Shown here one piece after another: positions 46,601 to 57,000 of a DNA stretch of 64,000 nt. The DNA comes from Yamagishiella unicocca. Its lineage: Eukaryota; Chlorophyta; Chlorophyceae; Chlamydomonadales; Volvocaceae. The position numbers and the translations under genes are program-made. The notes beneath the pieces are model-generated. The model saw only the letters and a program-made list of their open reading frames with translations. It did not search any database and was not told the origin of the DNA. Location: contig BDSL01000040.1 of the NCBI GenBank assembly GCA_003116995.1, positions 310,001 to 374,000 of the forward strand, in the 5' to 3' direction. Positions within the stretch are counted from its first letter, which is position 1. Every line of letters starts with the position of its first letter.

Positions 46601-49600
46601 CTCGCAGCTGATGAGCCTGGCCGCGGCGAGCAGGGGGGCCCCCGTGTGAGGCCAGGGATGCGTGTTAATCGCGGCGAGCAGGGGGGTTACAATAAAAGTA
46701 CCGGTAACGCGACTGGGGAAATGTAGCGGAAATGTAGTGGGTGCATAGCCTTCGGATACCGGGACGCGGCGAGGAGGCGGGGCCCGTGTACGACGAGGGA
46801 GGCGTTAATTGCGGCGTGTTTCGGAGCAGGAAGGAGGGGGACGCAGCCCAGCGCGCCCTCCTCTCCCCGTCCGAGCTCCATTTCCTAACCACCCCTTCCC
46901 CCCAACCCACTTGAGCAGGTATTCCGCCATAAAAATCTGCACCGTGACCGCCTCAATGACGACGAAGGTGCGGTGCGCCTGGGGGCTCCGGTCCTCCTGG
47001 TAGGCGGGGAGCGTCTCCAGGCAGAACCCCACGGTGGACACAACGATGGTGGCAACAATCTGGGGGGGGGGGGGGGGGCAGAAAAGGACCGGTTACTCGG
47101 GGTTTCGAGGAAGACTGAGCGCGGGGGGGGGCTGGTGCACGATGACTCGGTTACTCGACGTGGGAAGTGTAGCTGGCGCATAGGCGGGGATGGGGGCGAG
47201 AAGACCCGGTTACACGACATAGGAGACGGAGGACAGAAACTAGGGGGGAGAACAGAGGGAGCTCATGGGTATACAAATGGAGGGAAATGTGGGTAGTCGG
47301 GGGCGGGGGAGTGCGGGTCGGAGCGGTGGCTTGGAGGCGGAGGGAGTTGGCGGTCGGAGAGACGTCTCAAGCACGAAGGCAGGCAGGCAGGCAGGAGGGC
47401 AGGCAGGCAGGCGGCGGCGTTCTGGGCCTGGGTATCGTTCTTGGTCGCTAGGCGGCTTCGCCGATGCCACGGCCCACCAGCTTCAGGACGACACAGCAGG
47501 CCGATCCCAGGCCTGCCCGTATATGCAATTTGGCGGGAAACTGTTGCTCCCCTGGCGGAAAAACACAATCCCACCTTCCCCTGGCGGGAGCCCGCTCCTC
47601 CCACCGCCAAGGCCCGCCAGGATGTGGGCCTCTGCGCCGCGACCCAGGTCCCTACAGCCCCGCACCGACGCTCTGAATGGTCGGGTCGGAGACTGCAGCT
47701 TGCCTTTCCTACTGTAGTGGGAGGCGGGTAGAGAGCCGGGCCTCCACCCCCCTCACCCCCTCTCCCCCCGCCCGTCAGCCCTCCACCCATCGCGCGCCTC
47801 CCCGCACCCCCACCGCCCTGCACGGTTTTTTCTGGCATCCACGGGTCTTCCTCGAAACACCTCCCTGCATCTCCAAACGTCTATCCTAAGAGGTTCTTCC
47901 TCTCCTACACGGGTTTTCCTTGCAGCCCCGCACCCGCACCAAGACTGAGACGCAGTGCGCCGCCAGCGAGTGGTCCGGCTCCGTCATCAGCTTCCACAGA
48001 GCCAGGCGCTGCGCGTTGATGCTGCGGCGGCGGAGGGGAACGGATGCGGGGTGGCGGATGAGGAGTCGGACGGGGGAAGGGGTTGCCGCCGGGTGGAGTC
48101 GATGGTGGCGGTGGGAGGGATGAGTGCTGCATCATGCGGGAAGGTGACATCTCGCTAGCCCACTTCCATCGCCCCCCTCCGGGTTTTTCCCCGCCCCTCC
48201 GGGTTTCCCCTCCAGGTTATCTCGACCTTCCCCCGTCCCCTCGGGTTTCCTTGACTCCCCCACACTCCGCCACCCCCCAGTGATCACCACCTACAGTGAC
48301 TTCCAGTCGTCCGCCTGCAGTGCGGCTGCCTCCACCCGCTCCCGCTCCCTGATGTTCGGAGGCAGCGTCTGGCCGTACTTGTCCACGTTGAGCCAGAGGC
48401 GGGTGGGGAGGCTCAGCAGGGCTGGCCAGGGCAAGGGGGGTGGCGAGAAGACCCGGGCAAGGGGGGTGGCGAGAAGACCCGGGCAAAAGGGGGGGGGCAC
48501 TCATCAAACTGCTCCCACGTACCGGTGGAGCCTGGGGCGTCATGTGGCCCCCACCGGCTTTCCGCGCTAACCGCGCCCCCCCCCCCCGCAACCCCCCCAA
48601 AACAGAGCAGCATCTGCTCGACTTTGCCCCACATCCAGCCCCGCTCCTTCCTGCCTCTCATCCCGCCGCCTCCATACACACATACACGCAGCCGCCCCGG
48701 CACCCGGCACCCCCCACCGCGGCCGGTTTCCTCAGCCCGGCCTTCCCCCCCGGCTTTTCGCCCCTCCCCGCGGCCGGTGTTGTCCCCTCCCCGGTTTCCT
48801 CGCCCCTCCCCCTCGCCCGGTTTCCTCGCTCCTGCCCCCCCCCCGTCTCCTCGCCCCTCACTCACGGACGATGCTCGCCCTCGCGTCCAGCTCCTGCTGC
48901 GCCTCCAGAGCCCTCCCCCTCAACGGGACGACCTGCATCGTGTGCGGAGGGCCCGGTAGCTTCAGTCCGCGGTAAGCCGTGGGGGGTGGTTTCAGTTGTC
49001 CCATGGGCCAAATTTCAGTTGCCCCGTGGGCCACTTTCAGTTGTCCCATGGGCCGCTTTCAGTTGTCCCATGGGCAGCTTTCAGATGTCCCATGGGCAGC
49101 TTTCAGATGTCCCATGGGCAGCTTTCAGTTGTCCCGTGGGCCAGCGTTCAGTTGTCCCGTGGGCCACTTTCAGTAGCTGTTAGGGTAGCTTCAGTCGCTC
49201 GTACGGTAACTTCAGCCGCTCGTGGGGCCGCAGTCCCACCTGCGTCCTCCTAGCTGAGGCCGGGGGCGACCAGCCGCGAGCTGCGGGCACGTGGCCCTTG
49301 CCGCCGCTGCTGGACGCGGGACGGCCCGAGATGGAGAGAGGCCGCAGCAGGACCGGGGGGGGCTGCTGGGCGGGGGGCTGCTGGGGGGGAGGCTGGGCGG
49401 GGGGCTGAGCCGGGGGCTGGGCAGGGGGCTGGTGGGCGGGGGACTGCTGGGCCGGGGGCTGGGCAGGGGACTGCTGGGCGGGGGACTGCTTGGCGGAGGG
49501 CTTTGCTGGGGGCTGCGGGCGGGTCTGGGAGGCGAGCTGGGCGGTGCGCTGGGTGAAGGTGGAGGGCTCCGCAAGTCCGACGCTGGCTGCTGGCGGCTTG

Positions 49601-50332
49601 GGGGCCTTGAATGACGGCCGGGCTGACAGAATCACCGGGGCAGGCCCCGGGGTGTCACGGTCGGGGGCGGGGGGGCCGGCATCGGCGGAGAAGGACTGCA
49701 AGGCCGCCTCAGGGTCCACCCTGGGTGAACCCAGCTTGGGCGAGTCCAGGGCACCGGGCGGGGGGGCCGCTGGGCTGCTGCGACCAGAGCCGGCGGCGCC
49801 TGGGGGAGAGGAGGGTATGGCCGCATGGACGTAGGGGGGGGGTATGACGAGAGGGACGCGGAGAGGGACGCGGAGAGGGGGGCGGGGGGGGGTTGGCAGG
49901 GGGATGCGCAGGAGCGGGCGGGGACTACCAGGGGAGGCGGATGATTGCAAGGATGTTGGGGGTCACCGTCAGTGCCCTGGGCATCGTACGTACGCCCCGA
50001 GCGCCGCTGAGTCAAACACCGCTAGAAGGGGGATGGACAGGTGCAGGATGCGGGGTAGGCAAGGGCGCGTCCGAGCGCACCTGCTGATGGCACATCGAAA
50101 ACAAGGCTGTCGAGCTTTGGATCCTCACGAACGCTGTTCTGGCTGCTCTCCAGAGGGGCCGGCTGTTGTGGCGAAGGCGGGGCAAGGTTTGTCAGCTGCA
50201 AGTCACTGCATGTCACCCCACGTTGACCCGTGCGTAACGCCTTGTAAACGATATACTGCAATAGGCACCACATACCAGTTCCGAAGACGATTGCCTTTGC
50301 TGTGGTATCTGCTGCGGCTGGAGATGCTCCAT
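37647..50332 (-). CDS. voltage-gated potassium channel (Kv, six-helix)
   Basis: K+-selective plasma-membrane channel subunit. Exons (minus): 50332-50276, 50195-50081, 49799-49240, 48932-48866, 48421-48295, 48021-47940, 47059-46911, 46616-46502, 46128-46064, 45739-45615, 45165-45057, 44351-44257, 43781-43597, 43221-42826, 42356-41754, 41177-41128, 40750-40687, 40424-40326, 39895-39825, 39402-38942, then probably 37729-37647; phases all match (~1225 residues). S1 ~332-354 (STVGFCLETLP), S2 ~366-386, S3 ~398-418, S4 ~426-446 with five basic residues at every third position (FRVLRLMRVFRMLK), S5 ~456-485, selectivity filter TVGYGD ~532-537, S6 with ALPVAVIGANF. A Pro/Gln-rich N-terminus precedes a short conserved cytoplasmic segment (LWLNVDKYGQTLPP). 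The C-tail is Gln/Glu-rich, then acidic and Gly-rich, then short predicted coiled-coil helices (~951-1050). The last exon and stop are uncertain. Divergent from the OPR-like gene. Confidence 0.92.
38541..38630 (-). mobile_element. introner-like head block, minus sense
   Basis: Minus strand: GTGGGTTCGAGGGAAACCCG, TGGATGTCCGAAAAAACG, TTTAAAACAGAAGTTTTGAG, then ATGCATGCTGGAGAACTGGG. This is nearly identical to the head at 11298 in the cyclase gene. It lies in the last channel intron of my model, far from the donor assigned there, which hints at a missed small exon ending near 38629. Confidence 0.8.
39609..39772 (-). repeat. 36-nt tandem repeat, channel intron 19
   Basis: Four to five copies of CCCCCCTCTGGCCCACCACC plus TCCTTACCCCTGTTAC. 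Confidence 0.85.
40060..40320 (-). repeat. CCGTACTCCTCCCCCC minisatellite, channel intron 18
   Basis: Roughly fifteen degenerate 14-20-nt units with a GTACTCC or GGTACTTCTT core separated by C-runs, ending at the exon 18 donor (40325). Confidence 0.8.
40505..40540 (-). repeat. tail block, channel intron 17
   Basis: Minus strand: ATGTCTTGTAACTAACCGGG, then TCTCCTCGC. Diverged tail in gene orientation. Confidence 0.65.
40640..40686 (-). mobile_element. short head block at the donor of channel intron 17
   Basis: Minus strand, from the exon 17 donor: GTGGGTGTTTTGAGGAAGAC, then CCGTGGATGCGAGAAGG, followed by a second CCCGTGGGTGGG. The intron begins with the block. Confidence 0.75.
40888..40990 (-). 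repeat. 12-nt tandem repeat, channel intron 16
   Basis: Eight to nine near-perfect copies of AGGACGGTACAG. Open in all frames because the unit is a multiple of three with no stop. Confidence 0.9.
41651..41753 (-). mobile_element. introner-like head block at the donor of channel intron 15
   Basis: The intron starts (minus strand) GTGGGTGGGATTCGAGGAAG, then ACCCGTGGGTGCGAGAAAAA, ACCGTGTAGACCAGACG and GATGCATGCTGGAGGACTTG. Position one of the block coincides with the 5' splice site. Confidence 0.85.
42418..42605 (-). repeat. two different tail blocks in channel intron 14
   Basis: Minus strand: CATGTCGCGTAACCGGGTCT (near 42420-42440) and TCGCGTCAACGGTTCTC with TAACTATCCTGTC-like sequence upstream (42535-42575). 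Both are in gene orientation, in the half of the intron nearest the exon 15 acceptor. Confidence 0.7.
42767..42800 (-). repeat. interstitial telomere-type repeat, channel intron 14
   Basis: CTAAACCCTAAAACCCTAAA, then CCCTAAAACCCTA: alternating CCCTAAA and CCCTAAAA units. TTTTAGGG is the Chlamydomonas telomere unit and TTTAGGG the plant/Volvox type. Confidence 0.85.
43845..43892 (+). repeat. short head block, antisense in channel intron 12
   Basis: Plus strand: GGTTCGAGGGAAACCCGTGG, then ATGTCCGAAAAAATTGGGG, inside a minus-strand gene. It is truncated before the AACCGTTT part and next to minus-sense tails (43790-43830 and ~43910-43930). Confidence 0.75.
43930..44072 (-). repeat. degenerate telomere-type array, channel intron 12
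   Basis: TTTAGGGTTTAGGGTTGAAAG and shorter variants repeated about seven times (units of ~20-22 nt made of TTTAGGG, TTTAGG and TTGAAAG). Confidence 0.85.
44370..44740 (-). repeat. cluster of six or so tail blocks, channel intron 11
   Basis: All in gene (minus) orientation: TCGCGTTACCGGTTCTTTTA (44375-44400, again ~44600-44625), ATGTAACCGGGTCTTCTCGC (~44435-44460 and ~44710-44735), GTGTCAACGGTTTTCACGCC (~44470-44495) and a diverged CACGTAACCTGTCC (~44560). Three tail subtypes are interleaved in one intron. Confidence 0.75.
45455..45612 (-). repeat. ~52-nt tandem repeat at the donor of channel intron 10
   Basis: Three copies of CTCTCGCGGGGTTTCCTTGC, AGCTGCCCCCCAAACCC, AAACCCCGCCCCCC, abutting the exon 10 donor (45614). 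Confidence 0.85.
46146..46241 (+). mobile_element. full head block, antisense in channel intron 8
   Basis: Plus strand: GGTCGAGGAAGGCCCGTGGC, GCGAGGAAAAACCGTTTGG, AACAGACGTACTAAGATGC, ATGCTGGAGAACTGGG, inside the minus-strand channel gene. It starts 18 bases beyond the start of exon 9, so as an antisense unit it begins beside the acceptor. Confidence 0.8.
46690..46760 (-). repeat. tail block, channel intron 7
   Basis: Minus strand: CAGTCGCGTTACCGGTACTT, then TTATTGTAACCCCCC, about 70 bases upstream of the exon 8 acceptor (46617), in gene orientation. Confidence 0.75.
47203..47235 (-). repeat. tail block, channel intron 6
   Basis: Minus strand: CTATGTCGTGTAACCGGGTC, then TTCTCGCCCCC, upstream of the exon 7 acceptor, in gene orientation. 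Confidence 0.75.
47825..47939 (-). mobile_element. head block at the donor of channel intron 6
   Basis: From the exon 6 donor the minus strand runs through a diverged head (GGAAAACCCGTGTAGGAGAG, AGACGTTTGGAGATGCAG) and a second one (TTTCGAGGAAGACCCGTGGA, TGCCAGAAAAAACCG). With the tail at 47203 the intron has both ends. Confidence 0.7.
48990..49175 (-). repeat. ~22-nt minisatellite, channel intron 3
   Basis: Eight copies of TTTCAGTTGTCCCATGGGC with variants (GATGTCC, CCCGTGGG). Most units contain the palindrome CCCATGGG. A related CTTCAG..CGCTCGT motif follows at 49190-49230. Confidence 0.85.
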
Positions 50333-51002
50333 TTCCTGGCTCCGGTCGCGTTCGACGCGTGTGGCGCCCGGGCAGGTATTAATTATTGTAAGCTCACCAG
50401 CTCGTTACCTAACGAAATAGACGCGATTGCATAACAGCTCCCCAACCGAGGCTAAAAACAGCTAGGGGCATGTTATTCACCGCCGCCCACGTACAGTGAA
50501 AAACATAACCAAACATAAGGTACTCATATATACTATAATTGCGCTGGATTCACCAGGTAGCACGTCTGCTCTTCAACAGTATAACCTATGCCATTCTGGG
50601 ACAACCAAGGCTACACGCTGTGAGACAATGCGTGGAACCATAGTAGTTAAGGGTATTCACGAATTGACCGCCTTTGGGCTTTTCAGGAGTTTGGCTGTGT
50701 TGTTTTCCTGTCCGGTGCACACGATTGTACGGCGCGCGGGAGAGGTTGGCAAGACATTACCGAGTAACTGGACTGCGTGATACCTTAATAGTGATAGGTT
50801 ATATGGTTTAGTATAGACTTCCGCTGAGAGGTAGACGGGTTTACGCCTCGCGCCAGCAAATTGCTCCTCTTCCCGTTCCCGGCGTCGTGGGCACCGGTTA
50901 CTGGTAGTCTCCATCAATGACATATTGCGCGTTCAATTCGTAACTGAACACTTTCATCGTCGTGGGGATGACGCGAAGCTGAGCCGCCACGGCGACGCCG
51001 AC
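50333..51002. promoter_or_regulatory. divergent intergenic region between Kv channel and OPR-like gene
   Basis: About 670 bases between head-to-head starts. It is the most AT-rich stretch nearby, with CATATATACTATAATTGCG near 50525. No long convincing frame. A bidirectional promoter is inferred. Confidence 0.55.
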
Positions 51003-54000
51003 ATGGCCAACACGCCGCGAAGCCTGACAGGACACAAGGTAACCTATTCGATGCACACACCTATACCCCTCCGAAATGCCCCCTGCCCGGTATTCCCCTG
51101 TCGGCCAGCCGGCTCCAAAATAAAAAGGTCCCAACCCAACCGCACTGAGCTCCTCCCCTGCCGCAACCCCATGCGCCTCGAACATCCTAACCCCCCCCCC
51201 CTCAACTCTCCCCTAGATCCAACAGACCGCACCACCTTTTTGAATGCCGGCGCTGTCAAGCGCCGCGTTGCCGGCCACCCCCTACCCCGCGGGGCCCCCG
51301 CCGCCGCTGCGACGCTCACCACCACCCCCGCCTCCACCACCGCCGGTCGCAGCTTACCACCGGACGACCGAGCACTGCGCTAAGCGCCGCTGCATCCGAA
51401 CCTCCTGCGCGGCGCCTCCTCCCGCCGGTGTCGGCCTTGGCGTGCGCAGACCGGGCGATGCGGCTGCCGCCAGCGGCTCAAGCGCATCTGGAGGCCTCAG
51501 CGGCGGCGGTGGTGCTGACGGCGGGGGCGCGGAGCTACGGCTGCCTGCCCTGGATGAGCTGCGGGGCCGCCGCCGCCGCCTGCCCCGCCGACACTCAGGC
51601 GCTCAGCCGCCAGCTGGCGCTGGCGGTCCGGACCAGGAGGGAGGCCAGGGCCGGCAGCTCGAGTTGGAGTCGATGACACCGCTGCCACCCATGTCACTGC
51701 TGCAGCAACAGCAGCAGCAGCAAGAGCAGCAGCAGCAAGAGCAGCAGCAGCAAGAGCAGCAGCAGCGGTGGGAGGCGGGTGGGGGAGCCCACCACGTGGA
51801 GGTGACGAAGGCGCTCCGAAACCTGCTGGCCTTCTGCGAGCTGGCGCGGCAGAGGGACGCGGAGTGGGCCGCGGGGCGGGGTAGCCCCAGAGCGCCGACC
51901 CGCGGGACGGCCCGTCCTGCTACCGCTGTACCCCCGCCGAGCGGCGGCGGTGACGTTGGCGATGAGCAGCCGCTGGCGCGGGCGCGTTCCCTGGAGCCGG
52001 GGCCGCCCCCCTCCCCCTCCTCCTCCGCCTCCCCCTCCTCTCCCCCTCCCCCCTCCTCCTCCTCCCCCTTCCTTGCACCCCCCTCCTCCTTCCCCGCCTC
52101 CCCAGTCATCGTGGTCGTGCCGCGGCTGGAGCGATTGGTGCGGGCCGCAGCGGAGGCAGTCCGCACGTACGGCGCGGCGACGTTGCGCAGCAGCAGCAGC
52201 AGCCCTGGATCCGGATCCATTGCCGTACACCCCATGCCTGGCGACCCACGTGATGGTCATGTCGCTGGGGGTGCCGCGGCGGCGGCGGTGGCGGCGGCGG
52301 GGCCGCTGCTGGCGGCGGCGGGGCCGCTGCTGACGGCGGCGGAGTGGTCCCTGGTGCTGGAGGTCGCTGCTGACGTGGCGTGGCGTCCGACCCCCCTCGC
52401 AGCGGACGCGTTACTGTACCTCATGCGGTTGGACCTGGCTGAACCCAGCCGCGCCGCCGCCGCAGCGGCGCCAGCAGCACCAGCAGCACCGGCAGCAGCG
52501 GCAGCGGCAGCGGCACAAGCAGCACCAGCAGCAGCGGCACCAGCAGCAGCCAACGCCAACGCCAACGCTCTGGTCATCTGCGAGGCGGGCCTTACGCGCC
52601 AGCTAGGTCGCTTGCTGGCGGCGCAGCTGCGGGGGGCGCCGCTGAGGGCCTTTGGCGGCGATGCGATGCTCGAGCGGCTGCTGCTCCGAAACCTGCCCGC
52701 CGCGGCGACGGCGGCGGCGACGGCGGCGGTGGCGGTGGCGGCGGTGGGTTCACCCACCGACGCCGGCGATGGAGTGGGAGCAGCGCCGGCGGGGCTTTCG
52801 ACGGCGGCGGCGGCGCCGCCTCCAGTGGCGGCTGTCGCGACCCGCGGGTCGGCGCTGGAGGTGCTGAGGCCGCTGGCGGGGTCGGGTGCGGGTGGCTGCG
52901 CCGCGGTGTTGGAGTCGGGCGCTCTGACCGGTTCGGAAGCGGCGTCGGCGCTGCTGGAATGGGTCATGGGCTCCGGATCCCGATCCGGATCCGGATCCGG
53001 CTCCCTGATGGATCGGCCCGATCTGCTGCGGCCCGCCGCTTGGTGCGACCTGGCGGGGCTGCTGGCGGCGGGACTGCGCCCCCAGACGCAGCAGCAGCAG
53101 CAGCGTGTACGACAACAGTGCGGCTTGTACGACGGCCTCCGCCAACCCTCGGATTCGCGCCCCGGGGTTTCCCCCGGGAGCTCCTGGCTGCTGGCCTTCC
53201 TGGCGGGGTCGTCCAGGGGCGCCGGCGCCGGCGCTGGCGCTGGCGCCGCCGTGCCGTACGACCGGGGGGGTCCCTCCCTGGAGCAGCTTGCGGGCGCCAT
53301 GCGGGCCTTGGAAACGCTGTACCCCCGCGGCGCGTGGCGGCGCGCACAGCTGACGGCGCCGCCATCGGCGGCGGCAGCGGCGGCGGCGGCGGCAGTCCCG
53401 GCGGCGGCGGCTGGAGTCAGTGACGACGGCGGCGGCGGCGGCGGCGGCCGTCCCTGGAGCGCCGCTGGCGACCGGCGGCACGCGGTCGCGTCGGGACTAG
53501 AGGCGACTGCACGCAGCGGCGGCGGCGGCGGTGGCGGTGGTGGTGGTGGTGGTGGTGGGTTGCAGGGGCAGCAGCGGCTGCAGCGGCCGGCGCAGTATGA
53601 GTTATCTCGTCAGGAGGTGTGGCTGCGGTGGTGGTGGCGAGCGACCTCACTGGCGGCCAGCCGGGCACCTGATGAGGCGCTGGTCGCACTGCTGCAGGTG
53701 TGTCTCGGGGGGGCCGGGGGGGCCGGGATAGGGTTTTAGGGTTTTAGGGGACTGGGGGGTTTCGATGAAGACCCGTGGATGCGAGGGTAACCGTTATGAA
53801 CAGACGTATTGAGATGCATGCTGGAGAACTGGGTTGAGGATACGGAAGACTGGGGGAGGGGCAGAGAGGAAACCGGGGGACAAGACAACGGGGGGGAGGT
53901 CCTACTTCTGGCAGCTGGGGGGGGGAGGTTGGGTGTGTATCACAGGGTCTGGGAGGTTATGGTTGGGAGCAAGCTCACGGGAAGCTGCTGGTGTGGCAAC

Positions 54001-57000
54001 CCACGCACGCACACCCGATGCAGGTGCTGCAGCCGCTGGTTCCGGGGCAGCTACGGCCGCTGGTTCCGGAGCAGCTGCAGCCACCCCACTGGTGGAGATT
54101 CGCCATGGCGGCGGAGGTGGAGCGCCGACTGATGCGTGGCGGCGGCGGCGCCGGTAGCAACACAGGCGACGATGACACCGGAGGCGCGGACGCTGACGTT
54201 GCCCATCGGACCAGGAATCACCCTAGGGAGATGAGTGGCAGGCGGGCGGCGGGAAGTGACAGCAGCAGCAGCAGCAGCAGCAGCAGTGGAGGCGGGAGCA
54301 TCGTCCGTGGCAGCTACAGCGCTGGTGGTGGGGCTAGTAGCAGTAGCAGAGACAGCGGCGGGGCCGGAGGCGGCGGCAGTGTCGAGCGCAGCGCAGCAGG
54401 AGTGGCGGCGGACAGGGGGGCGGCTCCGAAGGCGGGGGTGGAGGAGGCGGGGGTGGAGGAGGCGGGGGCGGAGGAGGCGGGGGCGGAGGAGGCGCTCCGA
54501 AACCAGCTGGCACTGCTCCGCTGCTACGCCGGGCTGGGGCTGCACCGCGGCCGGGGGCGGAGGGGGCTGGCCCCTGCCGTACTGCAGGTAAGACACGGTG
54601 TGTCGGCAAGGGGGGGGCGCCCTGTGTGACTGGCCTCGGTCGTCGTAGCGTGCGAGGCGGTGCACGTGCCGTACCGTGCCGTACCGTGTGGTGCCGTACC
54701 GCAAGTGTGCCAGTGCCGTTCCAAGGCCTCGTTGTACGGCACGCCTCGCGGACGTCACCTCGGGCTCCTTTGCCGTATGGTAGCCGCGAACCTCGCGTTC
54801 GCCTCACCCCCACCTCACCCCCACCGCCCCTAAGTGCCGACCTAGGGGCTTCTTCCTCTCAGACACCCCCTTTGATCCTCGCCGACGCCAACGCCGCCGC
54901 CGACGACGATGACGGCACCTTGCCTGTTTCAACCGCTCGCCGTCGCCCTGCTCCTCCAGCCTTACCTGTGCCCCCCCGCGTGCTCTCCGGCCCCCTCCCC
55001 CTCCTCTGTTTCCTGATCAGGACATCCGCCGCAGCGGCCGCCTGGGGACGCTGCCTGATCAGGACCTGGCGGCGCTGCTGCGGTCGCACCAGCTGCTGGG
55101 GACACCGTTGCCTGGGGGCGAGGACGTGGTGCAGGTGGGGGCCTGGGGGGCGGGCAGGTGGAGGGCAGATTGGGGGGGGGGGCAGGTGGAGGGCAGGTGG
55201 AGGGGGGGCTTGGGAGGGGGCAGGTGGGGGGCAGGTTGGGGGGGGACAGGCGGAGGGCAGGTGGAGGGGGGGCTTGGGAGGGTAGTGGGGGGCACACTCG
55301 CGGCCTGGCCCCTCACCCAACCCGCTCCAAACCAAACACACTCTCGACGCCCCCCCCACCGCTCGCGAGCCGTCGAATCGTTTGTTTCATCTCTGCTCCG
55401 CCCTTACCCAAGCCGAACCGCCGTTCCCGCCGCCGCCTCCCCCTTCCTCTCACACGACCGAACCCCGCCCCAACCACACACCCCAACCACACACCCCAAC
55501 CACACACCCCAACCACACACCCCAACCACACACCCCGACCACACACCCCAACGGCAGCGACCTTCCCGACATGACTTGCCCTTCTCGACACTATCCCAAA
55601 TGCGACGCAGGCGCTGGTGTCCCGATCCTCCTCCTCCTCCTACCCCTCGGCGCCCCGCCTGCCCCTCCCCCCCCTGGAGCTGCCCCTCCTGGCCGACATG
55701 CTTGCGGGTCTGTCCACGATCACCCGCCCGCTGCCGCCGGCCGCAGCCCGTCAGCTAGCGGCCTTCGTCATCACCCGCATCAGCCCCAGCCCCAGCCCCG
55801 GCTCCAGCTACAGCCCCAGCTACAGCCCCGGGCCCAGCTACAGCTACAGCCCCGGCTACAGCCCCGGCACCGGCGCTGCCCCGAGCTCCGCATCGTCTGG
55901 CGCAAGCAGTAGCAGCGACGTTGTCGAAGTTGGCGGCAGCGGCAGAAGCGGCGGCAGCGCCGCCGCCGGCGCTGCAGTCGTCGGTGCACCAGCACCAGGC
56001 GCCGGGCAGGCGGAGGTGGCGGGAAGCGGCTCTCTGGTCGGACAGCCGGACCAGCTTGGGGCGGGACGGCAGCAGCGGCAGCAGCACCAGCAGCACCAGC
56101 AGCGGCAGCAGCGGCAGCAGCTGCAGCTGCTGCCGGAGATCTTCGTATCCGTGACGCGCTTGGCGGCGCGGCACGTGCCGAGGGGGGCGGAAGTGGAGGC
56201 GGAGGCGGAGGCGGAGGGGGGCAACCCTTTCGAGGTGCGTAAGGCCCTCATCCCCAGACACCGCCTCTCTCGGTGCCACCTCCCTGATGCCAACAACCCA
56301 CAGCCGGTGGTTCTCGGGGTTCCACAATCTTCCCCATAACCGCACCTGCAGCGATATCGACTGCCACAAGGCGCAGACGCCAGGGAACCTCCTCACCCTT
56401 TTGGGCGCAGGCCTAGAGCGGAGCCGGGGGCTTCCCGCGCGAGCCGGTGTCCGCATGATATGCACCCACTACATTTCCCCAGTCGAGTTATCGGTTCTTT
56501 TATTGTAACCCCCCTTTTGGGGGCTCCACTTCCTGCCATAAATAAATACCCCTTCACTCCCGCGTCTGCCCCCTCGTCCCTACCCAGGCTAGCGCCACCT
56601 TAACCAATCACCCTTCTCAACGTCCCGACCCCCTCCCTACTCCCCTCCCGTCCCTTCGGCCCTACCTCGGCCCTCGCCCTCCCCCTCCCCCTCCCTCCCC
56701 CTCCCTCCCTCCCTACTGTCCGGTCGCGTAAACGGTTTTTACAACCCCTCCCTCCCCCTCCCTCCCTTCCCCCAGCCCGCCCTGCACGCCTGCCTGCCGC
56801 TGCTGCGAACCTGGCTCAGCAGCTGCTCGGGGGCGGAGCTGCAAAAGGTACGAGGAACCGACCCACGGGTCGTTCGAGGCGGGCGGGCCGCACCCCTGCA
56901 TCCCGCCCCCCACCCACCAGGGCCGCGGGCGAAGTTCCTTTCCCGCCCTCCCGCCAGCTCCGCATTCCCCACACGTCCTCCCGCTGCTGCTGCCGCCGCC

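Noticed and set aside
51244..51700. The 51244 frame taken as the only N-terminus of the OPR-like gene
   Set aside because: Its first part is Pro/Gly/Arg-rich, while the alternative frame at 51353-51625 looks helical and joins a good upstream exon (donor AAG|GTAACC) in phase. Kept as an alternative, not excluded.
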